Below, piece after piece: positions 13,741 to 26,800 of a DNA stretch of 64,000 nucleotides (its first letter is position 1; each line of letters opens with the position of its first letter). The notes below the pieces were generated by a model that was not told where the DNA came from, ran no database searches, and saw only the letters and a list, made by a program, of their open reading frames with translations. Location of the stretch: positions 4,216,001 through 4,280,000 of the forward strand of contig PUFA01000144.1 of NCBI GenBank assembly GCA_003508835.1. The letters are read 5' to 3'. This stretch comes from Eonycteris spelaea. Its lineage: Eukaryota > Chordata > Mammalia > Chiroptera > Pteropodidae. The position numbers and the translations under genes are program-made.

Positions 13741-15180
13741 GTAAACTAAAATTGTACTATCTAGATAAGGTTTTCTGATGGCTACCTACTTCAAGAATCC
13801 CTATAAAACAGCTCTCACATTACCCCATCTTACTGCCCCCGCCCCCCCATCCACATCAGCAAAGAGCAGAAGTAAGAAATAAATACCAAATCCAAGAAGA
13901 AAAGAGAATATAAAGTAAATCCAAGAACATCAGACCAATTGAACACCAACTTCTTTGACTCAAGGCCATATTCTGTGTAAGTCTTGCATAGCATCCAGTG
14001 CAAGGGGTTTCAATAGCAATACTGCTTTTACTTGGCAGTCTTTACATGGCCGACGTGAACTCAGTTGCCAGATCTAAGTTAAAAGATGGTCTCCACTGTA
14101 AATAAAACAGCACATTTTGCTCTAGTCAACATTTAACCAAATAAAGTCAGGGATGGAAAGGACCACGGTGACAACTAATCTCACCCAAGGGTCAGTTTCT
14201 TTAAAACCAGTTACTAAAGCAAGAATGCCTGGAAGCCTTCAATTTCTTTTACGGGTAACCAGTTCCTTTCCTAAGCATCAGTTATATAACCCATATAATT
14301 TGGCAAGGCCAAGTTAGAATTGTAAAAGTAAATAAATCCTTCCCTCCATTAAAGGGCCTCCCACAGAAATCAACCTAACCAAGAATGTTTACATTACAAA
14401 GGTTATTTAGCCCCACAAAGCCTAAGGCAAACTAATCAAAATAAGAAATACAGAACTTCCCTCCTGCACAAATCAATTCCATAAGTGAATTACAGAAATC
14501 AATTTCAAAAGAAACAGAAAAACGGTAGATAATTAAGAAAGAACTTTAGATTTTCTTTTTTAGAAAATCACTTCAAACTAAAAAGAGAATTCCAAAATCA
14601 CATTTGTACAGTATTTTGGAAGCACACTGGAGGAAGATCAACATAGAAAATGAGCTAGGATAAAAGAGAGATTTTTCTACTTACTTTAAAAATGGCTCTA
14701 TTTCCCATGGCCGAATCCACAGGTGGGTCCTCTAAATGCTTTTAATCTAAAAAATGGAAGTCTGTTTCCTCTTCAAGACCAACAGTAGGTAGAGCATCTG
14801 CTGCCACTTTGAATCCCTCTTTTAAACAATTCACCTGATTAGATCAGGCCCACACATTCAAGGGGAGGGGATTTTACAGGATAGGATACACACACCAGGA
14901 GGGCCATCTTAGTATTCTGCCTACCACATGCAATCAAAGCAGAGCTTCCTACTTTGAGAAGGCTTTACCTACAGACAAGACCTTATCTATAGAAGATATT
15001 TATTTAATAGTTAAATAAATAAATAAATCTATCCTTCAGATCATCCTGAAATAGTATTTTTTGTGTTGTACCTTTTGATAAATTAAACAACAAACCATTT
15101 TAAATTACAATCTCAGATAAAAGTTTGAAACTTAATTTGCTCATTAAAGCTTAATTATTTGGAGGCTTTCTGTTAGTTTG

Positions 15181-15290
15181 TTTTTAGCTGGCATATCACA
15201 AGAAGAAGCCAGTTTATCAACTGCCTCCATCACTTCACTGTATCGAGGACAAAGTCCACCCACGCATCACTGTAGCGACTCAGGATACAG
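15181..15290 (-). other. Exon-like, CpG-containing segment of unknown origin
   Basis: On the minus strand a CT-rich tract (cttcctttttctttttcc) precedes about 100 bp whose composition looks coding and which keeps several CpGs in AT-rich surroundings. One frame reads SRYSDAWVDFVLDTVK then stop; another reads GLCPRYSEVMEAVDKLASS before a later stop. I do not recognise either peptide. It could be an old retrocopy tail, an alternative terminal exon or a conserved non-coding element. Confidence 0.25.
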
Positions 15291-15629
15291 TGGTTGGAAA
15301 AAGAAAAAGGAAGACATCTACCCCAAAAAAGCACATTTACCTACATAATTTCTAGAAGAGCTCCAACCAACGATCAATATAAATAAGACTTTCAAATCTG
15401 TTTTTTCATATAAGTCTAAAGAAGGATAAGAACAAATTCTTTAAAGCCTAAACTTTGGCTGCTTAACAAAAAAAATAAGGATAAAATTCTGAATAGCAGC
15501 ACTGACAATGCTAAAAACTGAATTAGTAAATTAGAGGCAAACATATGGAGGAAATGTCAAAAAGATGAAATTGGGAAGAAACTAGGCAAGAGACATGGAA
15601 GATACATATTTTTCTGGGCTATATAATAG

Positions 15630-16010
15630 CAGGTTGTAGCAGAGACTAGCTAGCTATTCCCAAACCTACGTCTTCTTCCTGGTCACAGAGACTGTATTTC
15701 CAGGCCTCATTTGCAGTGTGTGAGCTATGGCCAATGTAAGGTTGGCAAAAATGATATGTATCACTTATAAGCCCAGTCCATAATAAACCTCCAGGCATTA
15801 TTTACTCCCTTTTCCCAACTATTGCAACCTTTGAAGCCACAGGTCAAAATGGTAGAACCACAAGTTGAAAGAGTCCTGGATCCTCTGATGATCACTTGCA
15901 GAAGAGCCACCCACCAGAACATCCACTTTGGACTTTACGTGAACTAAAAATAAAATTTCAATGGTGAGATTTTTGAGCTTAGCTATTACAGCAGGAAGCA
16001 TTGTTTTTAA
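15630..16010 (+). mobile_element. LTR-like interspersed repeat, copy A
   Basis: Shares a structure with copy B at 17405-17745: ctattcccaaacctacgtct, an 'atttccaggcctcatttgca' segment, gagctatggccaatgtaagg, and an end with gtgaactaaaaataaaattt. The order of phrases matches a dispersed mammalian LTR family whose name I cannot fix. It is about 380 bp and diverged. Confidence 0.5.
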
Positions 16011-16839
16011 AAAATGGTTTTAGAAGAATAACAAAAAACTTAAAATAAACAGCATTGGTTTAGAGATCAGGCAGTAGGCAGCCAAAGATATATTTCACAA
16101 GTGGAAAGCCTGGAGAGCCTGTATACTGCAAAAAAACAACTGGTAAAGCGAAAACCTGTAATAAATGCCTATTGGGCCTGTGGCTCTATAAGTGACTGAA
16201 GAGTCAAAGACAATGTATACTGGCATTTACTTTCTGCTTTTAGCAAGGTATTATATAAAAGAGATGAGTGAAACCAATTTGCTGATGTACAACCTGAACT
16301 GAAAGGAAATAGAAGTCCAGAAACTCAGTTCTCAGGGAATAAGAAAGCAGAACACATATAGATCCCAAACAATTAAGAGGAAAGAAAGGTAAAGGTTTGA
16401 GGAAGAAAGTCCCAAGAAGACTTCTAGTTGAAACAAGTGACTTAATCCTGAGGCAAAGATGAGATTCAGATATGATCTTTCCACCCATTGTTTCATATAG
16501 TCTCAAAACAGAAGCATTAAAGTAAGACAGCAGCATGAGACAAAGACCATGCTCCCTCAATTCCACTACCTCCCCAAATATTCCTGAAAATTATATTTAG
16601 AAAAGAACATTGGGTATGGTGTCCATATAGAACTTGTTGGAAAGAAAAAAGTCAAAGGCATACTGAGTTTTGAGGTAACTATGATGCCAAAACCCTACTA
16701 ATCTGGACTAAATAAACCTTTGACTGTTCAGAACCTTAAAACTACTTTCGGGGCCCTGAACTTGCAGGAACAGAAAGCAGGCAATGAAAGATATAGATAG
16801 ATATAAATGTGGTTATAGCTATAAAGGTAGATGTGGGGA

Positions 16840-16905
16840 GGGAGGGAGGCAAACTGGGAGGGAGGAAGGAGATAGACAGGGACAGAGAGACAGAGAGAGA
16901 AATCT
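16840..16905. repeat. GGGA/GA purine tract
   Basis: Degenerate GGAGGGAGG and GACAGAGA units; low complexity. Confidence 0.85.
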
Positions 16906-17404
16906 TCTAAGGAAGGTATATTCTCCAGCATCCACTTGAAAAATGTATGTAGAAAAAAACATAGACAAGAAAAATCAGGGCACAGACAAGCGCCCAGGAG
17001 AACAATCAGCAAGGAACCAATGTCTAAGCAAGAAGTTCCCCAGCTACCAAGGCAAAAAGATTTCCCTAAAGGATGACGATTTGCTATGAAGCAGGGAATT
17101 TTGTGTGTTTCCCATTCCCCCCCTTTTCTAAATGGAAGTTTTGTTATAGTTATTCTATTTTTGCTTCTTCCTTGTATATCAGGAGAGGACACAGATCCAT
17201 AGCTTGTCACCCTAGTTCCTGGTCACCAGCCTCTCAAGAGACACATCTGGATCTGATGGAGAGTGCTGAGCATCTCTGGAAGATACTAGACTTTGAAATG
17301 GGTATAGTGGCTGGGTGTGATATTGGGTTGCCTCTCTTAGGGAAGGGCAAATATGTTCTATGGATGAGAGAAAGAGTAAAGACATATTCTGATGACCAGA
17401 AGGG

Positions 17405-17745
17405 GTAGACTGTGCCAGAGACTACCTACTATTCACCAAACCTGTGTCCTCCTCTTAGAAATAGGGTAAGATTACATTTCCAAGCCTCCCTTGCACGTCA
17501 GTATAGCCATGAATTAAGTTCTGGCCAGTGAAATGTGAATAGAAGTGATCATTTGCTGCATCCATGCCTCCTTAAAATTCCTTCCAAATGCAATACTCTT
17601 TGGTCTTTCCTCTTCTGCAGCAATCTTCAAAGTCATATTAAAGATGGCACAGTCACATAATGGAAAGAGTCCCTCAATCATCATTGTGAAGAAACCATCA
17701 GAAACACCATTTGGAGATAGATACAAGTGAGAAATAAAACATTTC
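17405..17745 (+). mobile_element. LTR-like interspersed repeat, copy B
   Basis: Same family and orientation as copy A at 15630: ctattcaccaaacctgtgtc, acatttccaagcctcccttg, taagttctggccagtgaaat, and a terminal gagaaataaaac. The shared phrases at matching spacing support a common element rather than chance. Confidence 0.55.
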
Positions 17746-19540
17746 CTCTCCCTCTTTTCCAACCTCAATGAATTCAAACAAGATTTGTTTTTAACATTAT
17801 CTACAAAATATGTGGTACTTTCTCTCCTCCTACTTTCCTTACTTTTTACTACAGAAGATTTTAAGATATGTAAGATATCTTTATTAAAGGATCTTAAATA
17901 TACTATAGCAAAGGGTAATAATTCATGTAATAAGAGCTACACTGCCATGAATTACTGGAGGAATGAAGGGTTATCAGTTAATTAAAAGCCCTAAATTCAC
18001 AAAAGTTTTCTTCATTATTTCGTTTCAGGACAAAAACAAAGCTAACAGCTGTTTACACAGATAGAGTGCCACAGTGGACAAATTCACCTCAGTCTAACCT
18101 GAATTATACTACAGGATCTGAGTTTTACAAACTGTCTGAATTTGTGTAGTTACTTCTCCACCCTGGGCCTTAATTTCTACAGATAAATAAGGAGTAAAAC
18201 CAAATATCTCACATTAAATAACAGTCTTCATGGAACCCTCCCCTATTCAAAAAGGAAGTAAAGTTAATTTCCCAGCAGATTCCTAGTAAAGGGAACTTTA
18301 AAAAAGGAACCTACCACAGAAGCTTTGCAGTATATTCTTCTATATTTTGAAAGTTTAGGAAAAAATAGTCACCAAAATAAAGACTTATCTTATAAGATAC
18401 CTTCATTCCTATACTCAAAACGTCACCCAACAATGCAAAGGTATATTTTCGATGATAATTTTTTTCTTCACCACTAAGAAAATGATGTGATATGATTATT
18501 TCTATCAGGTTTATCATCAACTAGTTTTAAATTTTCCACTTTGTAAAGTATAACATTGACAAAATTAAAAAAAATAAAGAAGAAAAGAATATCTGCATTC
18601 TCTTAGGAAAGAGATTCCCAATAGGCAAATCTCTTTTGCAGAATCAGAGACAGCTGAAAGATGATTATCAAGGCCAGCTGAGACCAAAAATATGAACCAA
18701 ATATGACCTACTCTCTCCTTCTCACAGAATAATACAAATGACTTTTTCAAGACACAGTTGTTTACAGAATCAAAAAACTTTCCATAAACAAGTGAATCTT
18801 CCATTTATTGTTGTGTACTACATCATAAGGTAAATTAAGAAATTTTAATAAAATCATTGTGACTTAAATTTCAAAAGCACAAGTAGCAACACAAATCATT
18901 ACTGCTCTTTTACTCATAATGACAAAAGAAATCCAGACATTCCTGTGGCTTTGGTGACTTAAGAAGATATTAAAAGAAAAAATCTAAATATTCCTAACAC
19001 ATTTGTTCTTTTAGAAACAGTAAATAAATCCCTTTCTGTGATCACATAATTCACAGCATTTCCCAATAGGCCTTTTTTCATTGAAGTCCAATGATATCAG
19101 AAATAACAACTATAGGAATATTCATATATATATATAACATGACATCTTGCTTACACAGTAAATAATCAACCAAAGGTACCTGCAGCACAATTTAGTTCAC
19201 TAACTAAAAAGAGAACTTTTAAAAACTTGGGCTTCAAATCATATCCAAAGTTAAGGAAAGCATGTTAAAAAAAAAAAATAGTAAAACCTCTTCAAAGCCA
19301 AATATAAACCATCACAACCAATCAGTAATTACTAATCATGCAAACAGCAAAAAAATATACTAGTAAATAATTTGTTCCTCTGTTAAGAAAATAAAACACA
19401 TTTATAAAACCTGTGTTCCCATAAAGATGAAGGACTTCCCTAAATGACAAGAAATAATTAAGACACTTGGCAACAGAAACCCGTTTTTAACAGAACACTT
19501 GCAAAGTCATTGGCCAACCTATCGTAAACCCGAGACCTAC

Positions 19541-19745
19541 TTGCTTCATGGCAGTCTCTCCAATTTTGTCTGAATGTTTGCGGATGCTCTCCAGAAAGTC
19601 TTTGAGATCAGACATGGAAACATCCTTAATTTCTTCTCGAAGCTTGGGGATGTTGTCCACCATCACCTTGCAGAATCGATAGTGGCTAACTTGAGGCAGA
19701 TAGGTATGCTCTAGATGTTCCAGAGTTTTCAGGGCAGGATAATGC
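19541..19745 (-). CDS. EXOC6B: EXOC6B exon 6 (internal coding exon, 205 bp)
   Basis: On the minus strand the acceptor is attcctcttatag and the donor is AAGCAA|gtaggt. One base completes arginine from exon 5; then 68 codons run from HYPALKTLEHLEHTYLPQ through VSHYRFCKVMVDNIPKLREE and SDLKDFLESIRKHSDKIG to ETAMKQ, about residues 155-223 of the human protein. The SMSDLKDFLESIRKHSDKIG block is the most conserved stretch shared by EXOC6 and EXOC6B, whereas the preceding HYRFCKVMVDNIPKLREEIK is EXOC6B-specific. The exon ends on a codon boundary before the expected AQQQ... sequence of exon 7, which is outside the window. Confidence 0.98.
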
Positions 19746-20279
19746 CTATAAGAGGAATTATATCACCTTTAGCTCAACTCAGTCCTCTTTAGGTTTACAT
19801 ATATATTCTTCAGGCAAAATTGCTAGTCTGAATTAGTTTTCACACTACATTAAGACAAATCTAGTACTAAGTTTTAATTTAAAAAATCAATGGAAATCTC
19901 AAATTATTACCAATTAATTAAAGACTAGTAAATTATAACCAAAAAAAATATTTTTCTCTTTTCATCTTTTAATTTCATTAAAAGGTAAGATTATTATTTT
20001 TTTTAAGCAATGATTATAGCACTGTATTGTTGGGCTTCTAAAATATATAGACATAATATGTACGACAATAACAGTACAAAAGAGGAGAGAAAAATGAAGC
20101 TAAACTGAAGCAAAACTACTACTGTATATTCCAACTTTATATCAGCAATGACCTAAAGTAGACTGTGATAAATTAAGATGTAGATTATAATCCACAGAGC
20201 AACTTCTAAAAAAAAAAAAAACTCAAACTGATCATGAAAAAAAATTAACGAAAATTTTAAGAGTACAGTATTAAGAGTA

Positions 20280-20720
20280 TTTCTTTAAAATATTTAAACG
20301 AAAGCAAGCAGAAATTAAAAAAACATGAAAAACATAGAAAACAAAGAACAAAATTCAAACATATCAATAATGACATTAAATGCAGATGGACTAATAAGCA
20401 GTCCAATCAAAAGGCAGACACTGTCAGACAGGATTTCGAAAGCAAGATCCAACTATACGTTTTCTAGGAGAAACATACTTTAGATTCAAAGATACAAATA
20501 GGTTAAAGTAAAACATGGAGTAAGATATAGCATTCAAAAAGTAACTGTGATAGAATAGCTATGTTAATAGCAGATAAAATAGGTCTTAAGAGAATAAATA
20601 TTGCTGGTAATGCAGATAAATATTTTATAATAAAATGGATGATATTTATCTGATAGGTAGGAAAGCACAAGAAAATGAATAAAACTAAGATTAATAAGTG
20701 ACTAGGTAAAAACAAAATAA
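20280..20720 (+). mobile_element. L1 ORF2 fragment (endonuclease region), degenerate
   Basis: Matches the L1 ORF2 endonuclease-coding region as remembered: acatatcaataatgacatta, a gcagatggactaataagcag segment, and gacaggatttcgaaagcaag. Many stops and indels. Antisense to EXOC6B. Confidence 0.7.
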
Positions 20721-21139
20721 GTTATACAAAAAAAAAACATAAGAATAAAGAAGCAGCAGGAATCTGATAAACATTTTTTTGCAACATAAAAACTTGGCAT
20801 TTTTTAAAGCAATGAACAAAGAAAAGTGCACAAAAGAATGAAAAAAAAGGCCAACATATGAATAATAAGTTGAATTGATATGTGAAGAAATGTAAATCAT
20901 AAACATAATTCTGTCACTCTAACTGCCAAGATATTCTTAAAATATAAGGGGTATTATCATCATGGATTTCAATAAATGATAATTCACACCCAGCTAGTAA
21001 ACAAATTTGCATTAATGATACAAGTTTCTGATGAAAACTTTTACCAAAACAAGTATTCTAAACAGTTGCACGTCCAAAAAAATTAGATGTACAAAATATG
21101 CATAAGCTTCTTAAATTGTAGTTATATTTGTTAGCAAAT

Positions 21140-21400
21140 AAAAAACTAATCTAGATGTCTAACAAGGAATTGGTTAAACACATTATGATATATCTGTGCA
21201 GTAAAAGACTAACAAAATAGCAAAATGTTTACAATATTCTTGAATGAAAATTATTTCAAAAAGTAGAAATTATAAGCATAAAATTTTTAAGTTATAAATG
21301 TGTACACATGTGTAAATTATGAACATGAATGCATATGTGAGCTAAATATCAATAAATACACACACATAAGTTTATAGAAAAATAACTAGAAAACATATAC
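21140..21400 (+). mobile_element. L1 3'-region fragment (old)
   Basis: Shows agatgtctaacaaggaattg, a ggttaaacacattatgat motif, and later a gtgtacacatgtgtaaat tract, in the order expected for an old L1 3' region. Strongly diverged. Confidence 0.5.
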
Positions 21401-23099
21401 AAAAATGTTATGATTTTTTCCTCTAGACTGCAACATATTTAGCTGATAATTTTCCTCATTTTTAATTTCCTACTTCCCAATGATACATTTAGTATAGGAA
21501 AACTCAGTTCCAACCCTATGTATGACTTACAGCTCTTGCCTAGATTTTAAGAACAAATTTCACAATAGTACTTAATCTCTTTTTGTTCCAATACACAAAT
21601 ACCAAAGTACCAAAATACCAAAGACCAGAGATTAGATTTACTGGGGGATTTTTTTGGTTGTTGTTGTTTTCCCTCATATGTTCTAAAAATCAAAATCTTA
21701 GTTCCAATACATGGAGGGAAGAAAGGTTTATTTCTACTAAATTTACAAATAAAAGTACAAATCTGAAATGGTTGCTTTTATTAAAAATGTAGACTCAAAA
21801 AAGAGTCTAATTCACATGGTTTAGTGTAAACAGAATAGTGTTTATACTACAATTAGGTATGAAGAGCTATGTGCAATAAAATGCAGTTCCTCTAGAGAGA
21901 AACTTTAGAATGGATAGAAAGCCAGAAATTAAGCCAAAAAGATAAACACACTTTAGGGTTTAGTTGTATTTTGGAAAATTGTTTACAGAATGAGAAAAAT
22001 CTAACAGTGTTGCCTGCGGACACAAGGCACATTCACGATGAGACACATGGCTGCATGCCGAAAACATCTGGTCTGTCAAATAACTCCATATTTTTCAAGG
22101 TTAATTAGTACAAAACCCAGTGATCCTGGAAACAAAGAATGTCACCTTATTTCCCCATTGTCTTTTCTCTAACATATTCATATTCGGACTATAACAGATC
22201 AATAAGATTATTCAAATTTCTTGTGTAGTTCAAATATCAGTGACAAGTTAAAGAATAATAACCAATTAAAAAATCTGTATAGCAGACACCAAAAGAAATA
22301 AAATTCTATTTCCAAAGTCATGGCAATTTAAAATAAGATTTTACATTACTTTTGACAACCTCTAAACATTATTAAAACTGAATCAAAAGTCAAATTAGTA
22401 TTTCATCTGTGGGTGTTCTAGCTCTCCTCCTCTCCCCCTATGAGGGCTCCCTAATAGAGATGTGAACAGAAAGGAAGTAAATGAAATAAAAGCGAGGAAT
22501 AAAAAGAAAGGAAGCAGGAAAAGTGGTCTAAATAATCCTATAAATTGAATAACTAAGGTCAGAATAATTTAGGTATGGTGAATGCTATCATGAGAAAAGA
22601 AATGTTAATTCCAAGCGAATTAAATTTTGGTACTTTCTTGCCGTGGAACTCTTTCACAATAATGGTTTTTAAAATTCTCATAGTGATCTTTTAAAGCAGA
22701 TCACAACTACTCAAGAGAAACTTTTGTTAAAATTCAGGGTATGATAAGCATAGAAAATAAAAACTTTCACCACAGGAAGTATCAGTGTCTTTCCTAATCA
22801 AAAAGCATCAATTAACAAATATTTAATCCCTTCTTTGTACTAAAAATAGTAGATGGTCGTATATCTTTCCTGAGGGAACATGAAAGCTTATAGTAATCAG
22901 TATTTATAGTTTAAAAAAAAAATAACTAGGCTTCCAACCTAAAGAAGTAATAAGGAACAGACATGAACTCCCACTTTTTAAAACTAGAATACTGGCTAAA
23001 ATATATGAAGCAACTGTTTCCATATACTGGGCATCATGTAAGAGAAGAGCAATCTCTGAAAAAAGAAAAACAAACAAAGTGAGTTTATTAATTATCTGA

Positions 23100-24170
23100 A
23101 TTATCATCTACCTGAAGGTGATTTCTAGATCCTGAAAAGGGTCAGAGAAAACCCAAACAGAACCCAGCAGTTTACAGCATTAGAGTCAGAGATAGGAAGT
23201 TCAGGAAAGCTGACACACCTTGAGGTTGTGCCGCAAGAATTCCAAAAAAAAAAAAAAAGGCGGGGGTGGGGGTGGCAGGGGAGCAATGAAGAAAAGAACT
23301 CCAAAAATCTACACAGGAGTTCCCTTGAGTCTTTGCTGAGTACTACGCCAGACAAAGGAAAAGTGAAATTCCATATAGACAGGCAAAAAGAAGAGAGGGA
23401 AGGGAAGGGAAGGAAAGGAGGGAGAGATAGACAGACACAAGGGAAATATAATATAAACACTTACAGGAGTTTAGACAAGACATAGAAATATCCAAACTGA
23501 ACAGTCCAAGTGTGGAGTCCTTGAGGATTCCTGAGTTATTAAGCAAAAATGAATACTACTCTGAAACACTCTGGAAAGAAGGCAGGCCTAGCAAAACTTA
23601 AAAATGGAGTTTGTATAGATCTGCGAACTAAACTATTTGCCAAGACAAAACCAATACTAAGAAGAAAAAAGGCCCCAAAATCCGACACTCATCAAAATAC
23701 AATGTCTATTACCCAATCAAAAATTACTAAACATGGTAAGAACTAAAAACCTGACTTATAACTAGGGAAAACAAAACCCGTCTACAGAAAAAGATCCAAA
23801 ATGCCAGAAGTGACAAAACTAGCAAAAAGCACATGAAAACAGATATTCACACTGTATACATGTATTTAAAGAAAGACACAAAAATAACAAGAGAAATTAG
23901 AAGTTAAACAAACCACAAGCAGGATATATGTGTACATGTGTATTTACACCAAAGTGTATCAAAATCAAATTGCTGGGAACAATTGATAAAGACAAAGTTT
24001 TAAAACAGGTGGGAAATGACACATTAAGTACAGAGGAACAAAGGTAAGAAAGACTGGTTTACATACCTCTGCTCAGAAAGTACATAAACCAGAAAACAAA
24101 GAAATGATGTTTTAAGAATGAATGAATCTATAACCTAGAATTCTATACCCATCAAAAATGAAGATGAAGA
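23100..24170 (+). mobile_element. Old L1 5'/ORF1-region fragment
   Basis: The right end contains the L1M-like phrase taacctagaattctataccc followed by atcaaaaatgaagatgaaga. The left part has the purine-rich character of old L1 5' sequence but is too diverged to assign firmly. The A-run plus G-rich tract at 23250-23280 is low complexity. Confidence 0.5.
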
Positions 24171-24171
24171 A

Positions 24172-24490
24172 TGATATACTATATCGCACCCACCAAGATG
24201 GCCATAATCAAAAGACAATAATAAGTATAGACTAGGCAAATTTATAAAGACAGAAAGAAAATTAGTGGTTCCAGTAGCTGGCAAGTTAAGGCAGGGACCA
24301 GGAGAGAATTAGGTAGTAATAGCTAAGAAGCTCAGAGTTTCTTTTAGGAAGAATAAAAATATTCTAAAGTTGATACTGGTGATGGTTGAACAATTCTGTG
24401 AATATGCTAAAAGCCACTAGATTGTACATCTTAAATGAATAAATTGAATAGTATGTGAATTATCTCTCAATAAAGCTGTTAAAAATATTT
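24172..24490 (+). mobile_element. L1 3' end with internal deletion
   Basis: Begins with the ORF2-tail phrase cgcacccaccaagatggcca, then jumps to the 3' untranslated region: attagtggttccagtagctg, ttgatactggtgatggttga, and the terminal tctcaataaagctgttaaaa. The missing middle shows an internal deletion. Confidence 0.75.
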
Positions 24491-24499
24491 CACACGAAA

Positions 24500-26800
24500 A
24501 ATATTTAAAAAGAGAAAATAAATATTAAACAAAAAGAAAGTAGCTGTGGCTATATTAATACCAAACAATATATGTTTCAGAAAACAATATTATCAGGGAT
24601 AAAGAGGAAACTTTCACAATAATAAATAAATGGGTTATTTCATCAAGAAAATATAACAACGCTAAATGTGTATACACCCAATAAGAGAGCTACAAAATAC
24701 ACATAGCAAGAACTCAAAGAACAGAAAGACATACGCAAATCCACAATCATAACAAGCAATTTCAACACTCTGTCAGCAACTGACAAATACAAAATTATTA
24801 GAATATAGAAAACCTAAACATTATTGACCAAGTGTACCTAAATGACACTTAAAGAATTCTCAACTTAATAACAGAATACACATTTTGAAGTACACATGTA
24901 ATTTTCACCAAAATAGACCACATTCCGGGTCATGAAACAAGTCCCAACAAATATAAAAGGTTGAAATCATACATTTTGCATTTATTAACACAATGAACTA
25001 AAATTACAAATAAATTTTGAAAATTCTGAAAAAATCCCCTAAAACTTGGAAATTAACCAGTTCACTTCTAAATAATCACTGAACTGAATTTTTAAAATCA
25101 CAAGGGAAATTAGAAAATATCTGGAAAAAACCCACACCACCATAAAACATGTAAGATTCAGTAAAAGCACTAATTAGAAAGAAATATAATGCTTTAAATG
25201 GCTACAGTAGAAAAGAATGAACCAAAATCAATGCTCTAAGCCTCCACCTTATAAAACTAGAGAAAGAGCAAATTAAACCCTAAGTAGGAGAAAGGAAATA
25301 CTAGAACTTATAGCAGAGATCAATAAAACAGATGACAGAAAAACAACAGGGAAAAACTCAATAAAACCTAAAGATGCTTTTAAAATAAGTTAATTGATAA
25401 ACCTCTAGCTAGAATAATCAGAGAGACAGAGGCAGAGACAAGGACAAAGAGACAGAACATATAAGTTCTAGACATATCAGGTGATCACTTCATAAGGTAT
25501 ACAAATGTGCAATCACTAGTTGTACATCTGAAACTCATATAATATTGTAAGTCGACTGTAACAAAAATAAATTTTAAAAAGAGACAGAAAAGATACAAAT
25601 TACCAACATAAGCAAAGAAAAAGTATCACTATAGACCCTATACATATTAAAATAATAAGGGACTATCATGAACCATTTTTACTAATGAATTCGAAATCCT
25701 GGATGACATCCACAAACTACTTGAAAGACAAAAATAAGCAAAATTTACGCAGGAAACAAAAATGCAAACAGCCCTGTATTTATTTTTTAAATTAAATTTG
25801 TATTTGAAAATCTTCTGACCAAAAACAAACAACTGTCATGGTCCAAGTGACTTCATGTTGGAATGTACCAAATATTTAAGGAAAACAACACCAATACTAT
25901 ACAAATTCTTCCAGAAAATCAAAGAGGAAATACTTTCCAACTCATTCTATGAGGCCAGCATTAACCTGATACCAAAATCATACAAAGACATAATTTAAAA
26001 AAAAAAAAAAGGAAAGAAAAGAAAACCAGAGATATCTATTTCTCATGAACACAGATGCAAAAATCCTCAACAAAATTTTAGCAAATCAAATACCACATCA
26101 TTTAACGTGATCAAGAGGGATTTATCCCACAAATGCAAGTTTAGTTTAACATTCAATAATCAATATAATTCATCATATGAAAAAACTAAAAAAGAAAAAA
26201 TATATGATCATCTCAACTGAGAAAAAAAGCATTTGACAAAAACAATTTTCCTTCCTACTAGAAAATTATCAACAACCAAAAAAATAGGACCAAGAAATTT
26301 CAAAAAAATTATAAATGGCATGTACCAAAAAACTATACCTAACATCTTACTTCATGGTAAAATGCTTTCCCCTTAAGATCAGGAACAAGGCAAAGATATC
26401 CACTCTCACTACTTCTATTCAATACTGTACTGGAGGTGCTAGCCAATTCAATAAGGCAAGAAAAACAAATCAAAAATAAACCATTCTAATTGGAAAGTAA
26501 GAAATACATCTGTCTTTATTTACAAACAAGATGATCACCCACATAGAAAATCCAATGGAATACACAAAAAAAGCTACTAAAATTAATAGGTGACTTTAAT
26601 AGGGATTCAGAATACAAGATTTATAAAAATTAATAGTATACGAATAATAAGGGACTGGAAATTAATATTTAAAAACCAATACCATCTAAAATAAGCATCG
26701 AAAATATGAAATATTTAGGAATAAATATGACAAAGCTAACTAAGACTTGTTCACTGAAAACTACAAACATTGCTGAAAAAAAATTTTTAAAGGCCTAAAT
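24500..26800 (+). mobile_element. L1 ORF2 fragment (endonuclease to reverse transcriptase), degenerate
   Basis: About 2.3 kb of LINE-1 ORF2 read in order on the plus strand: gtatacacccaataagagag, agaattctcaacttaataac, tagctagaataatcagagag, cagcattaacctgataccaa, and atttaggaataaatatgaca near its end. Stops and frameshifts throughout; the 3' end is missing. It is interrupted by a small later insertion at 25458-25577. Antisense to EXOC6B. Confidence 0.82.
25458..25577 (+). mobile_element. Nested 120-bp L1 3'-end insertion with target-site duplication
   Basis: A short L1 tail (gtacatctgaaactcatata, then atattgtaagtcgactgtaa, then an A-rich end) sits inside the older ORF2 fragment. It is bracketed by the 12-bp direct repeat aaagagacagaa at 25446-25457 and 25578-25589. 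Removing the insert restores the continuity of the older L1. Its tail resembles that of the L1 ending near 31020. Confidence 0.75.

Larger units (their letters stand above)
1..19540 (-). other. EXOC6B: EXOC6B intron 6 (3' part outside window)
   Basis: No exon 7-like sequence was found. Besides the elements listed separately, stretches 1-560, 1000-3560, 3720-5240, 5430-6230, 6420-9370, 11640-12200, 12350-13470, 13740-15180, 16010-17400 and 17750-19540 hold only AT-rich intronic sequence in which I recognise no gene or clear repeat. 14690-14930 has the look of an old interspersed repeat but I could not name its family. Short microsatellites include an AC run near 4506-4520 and TAAA repeats near 15005-15030. 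Confidence 0.9.

Noticed and set aside
16728..17210. 160-codon minus-strand frame
   Set aside because: Partly antisense of a purine tract; no splice signals, homology or domain composition recognised.
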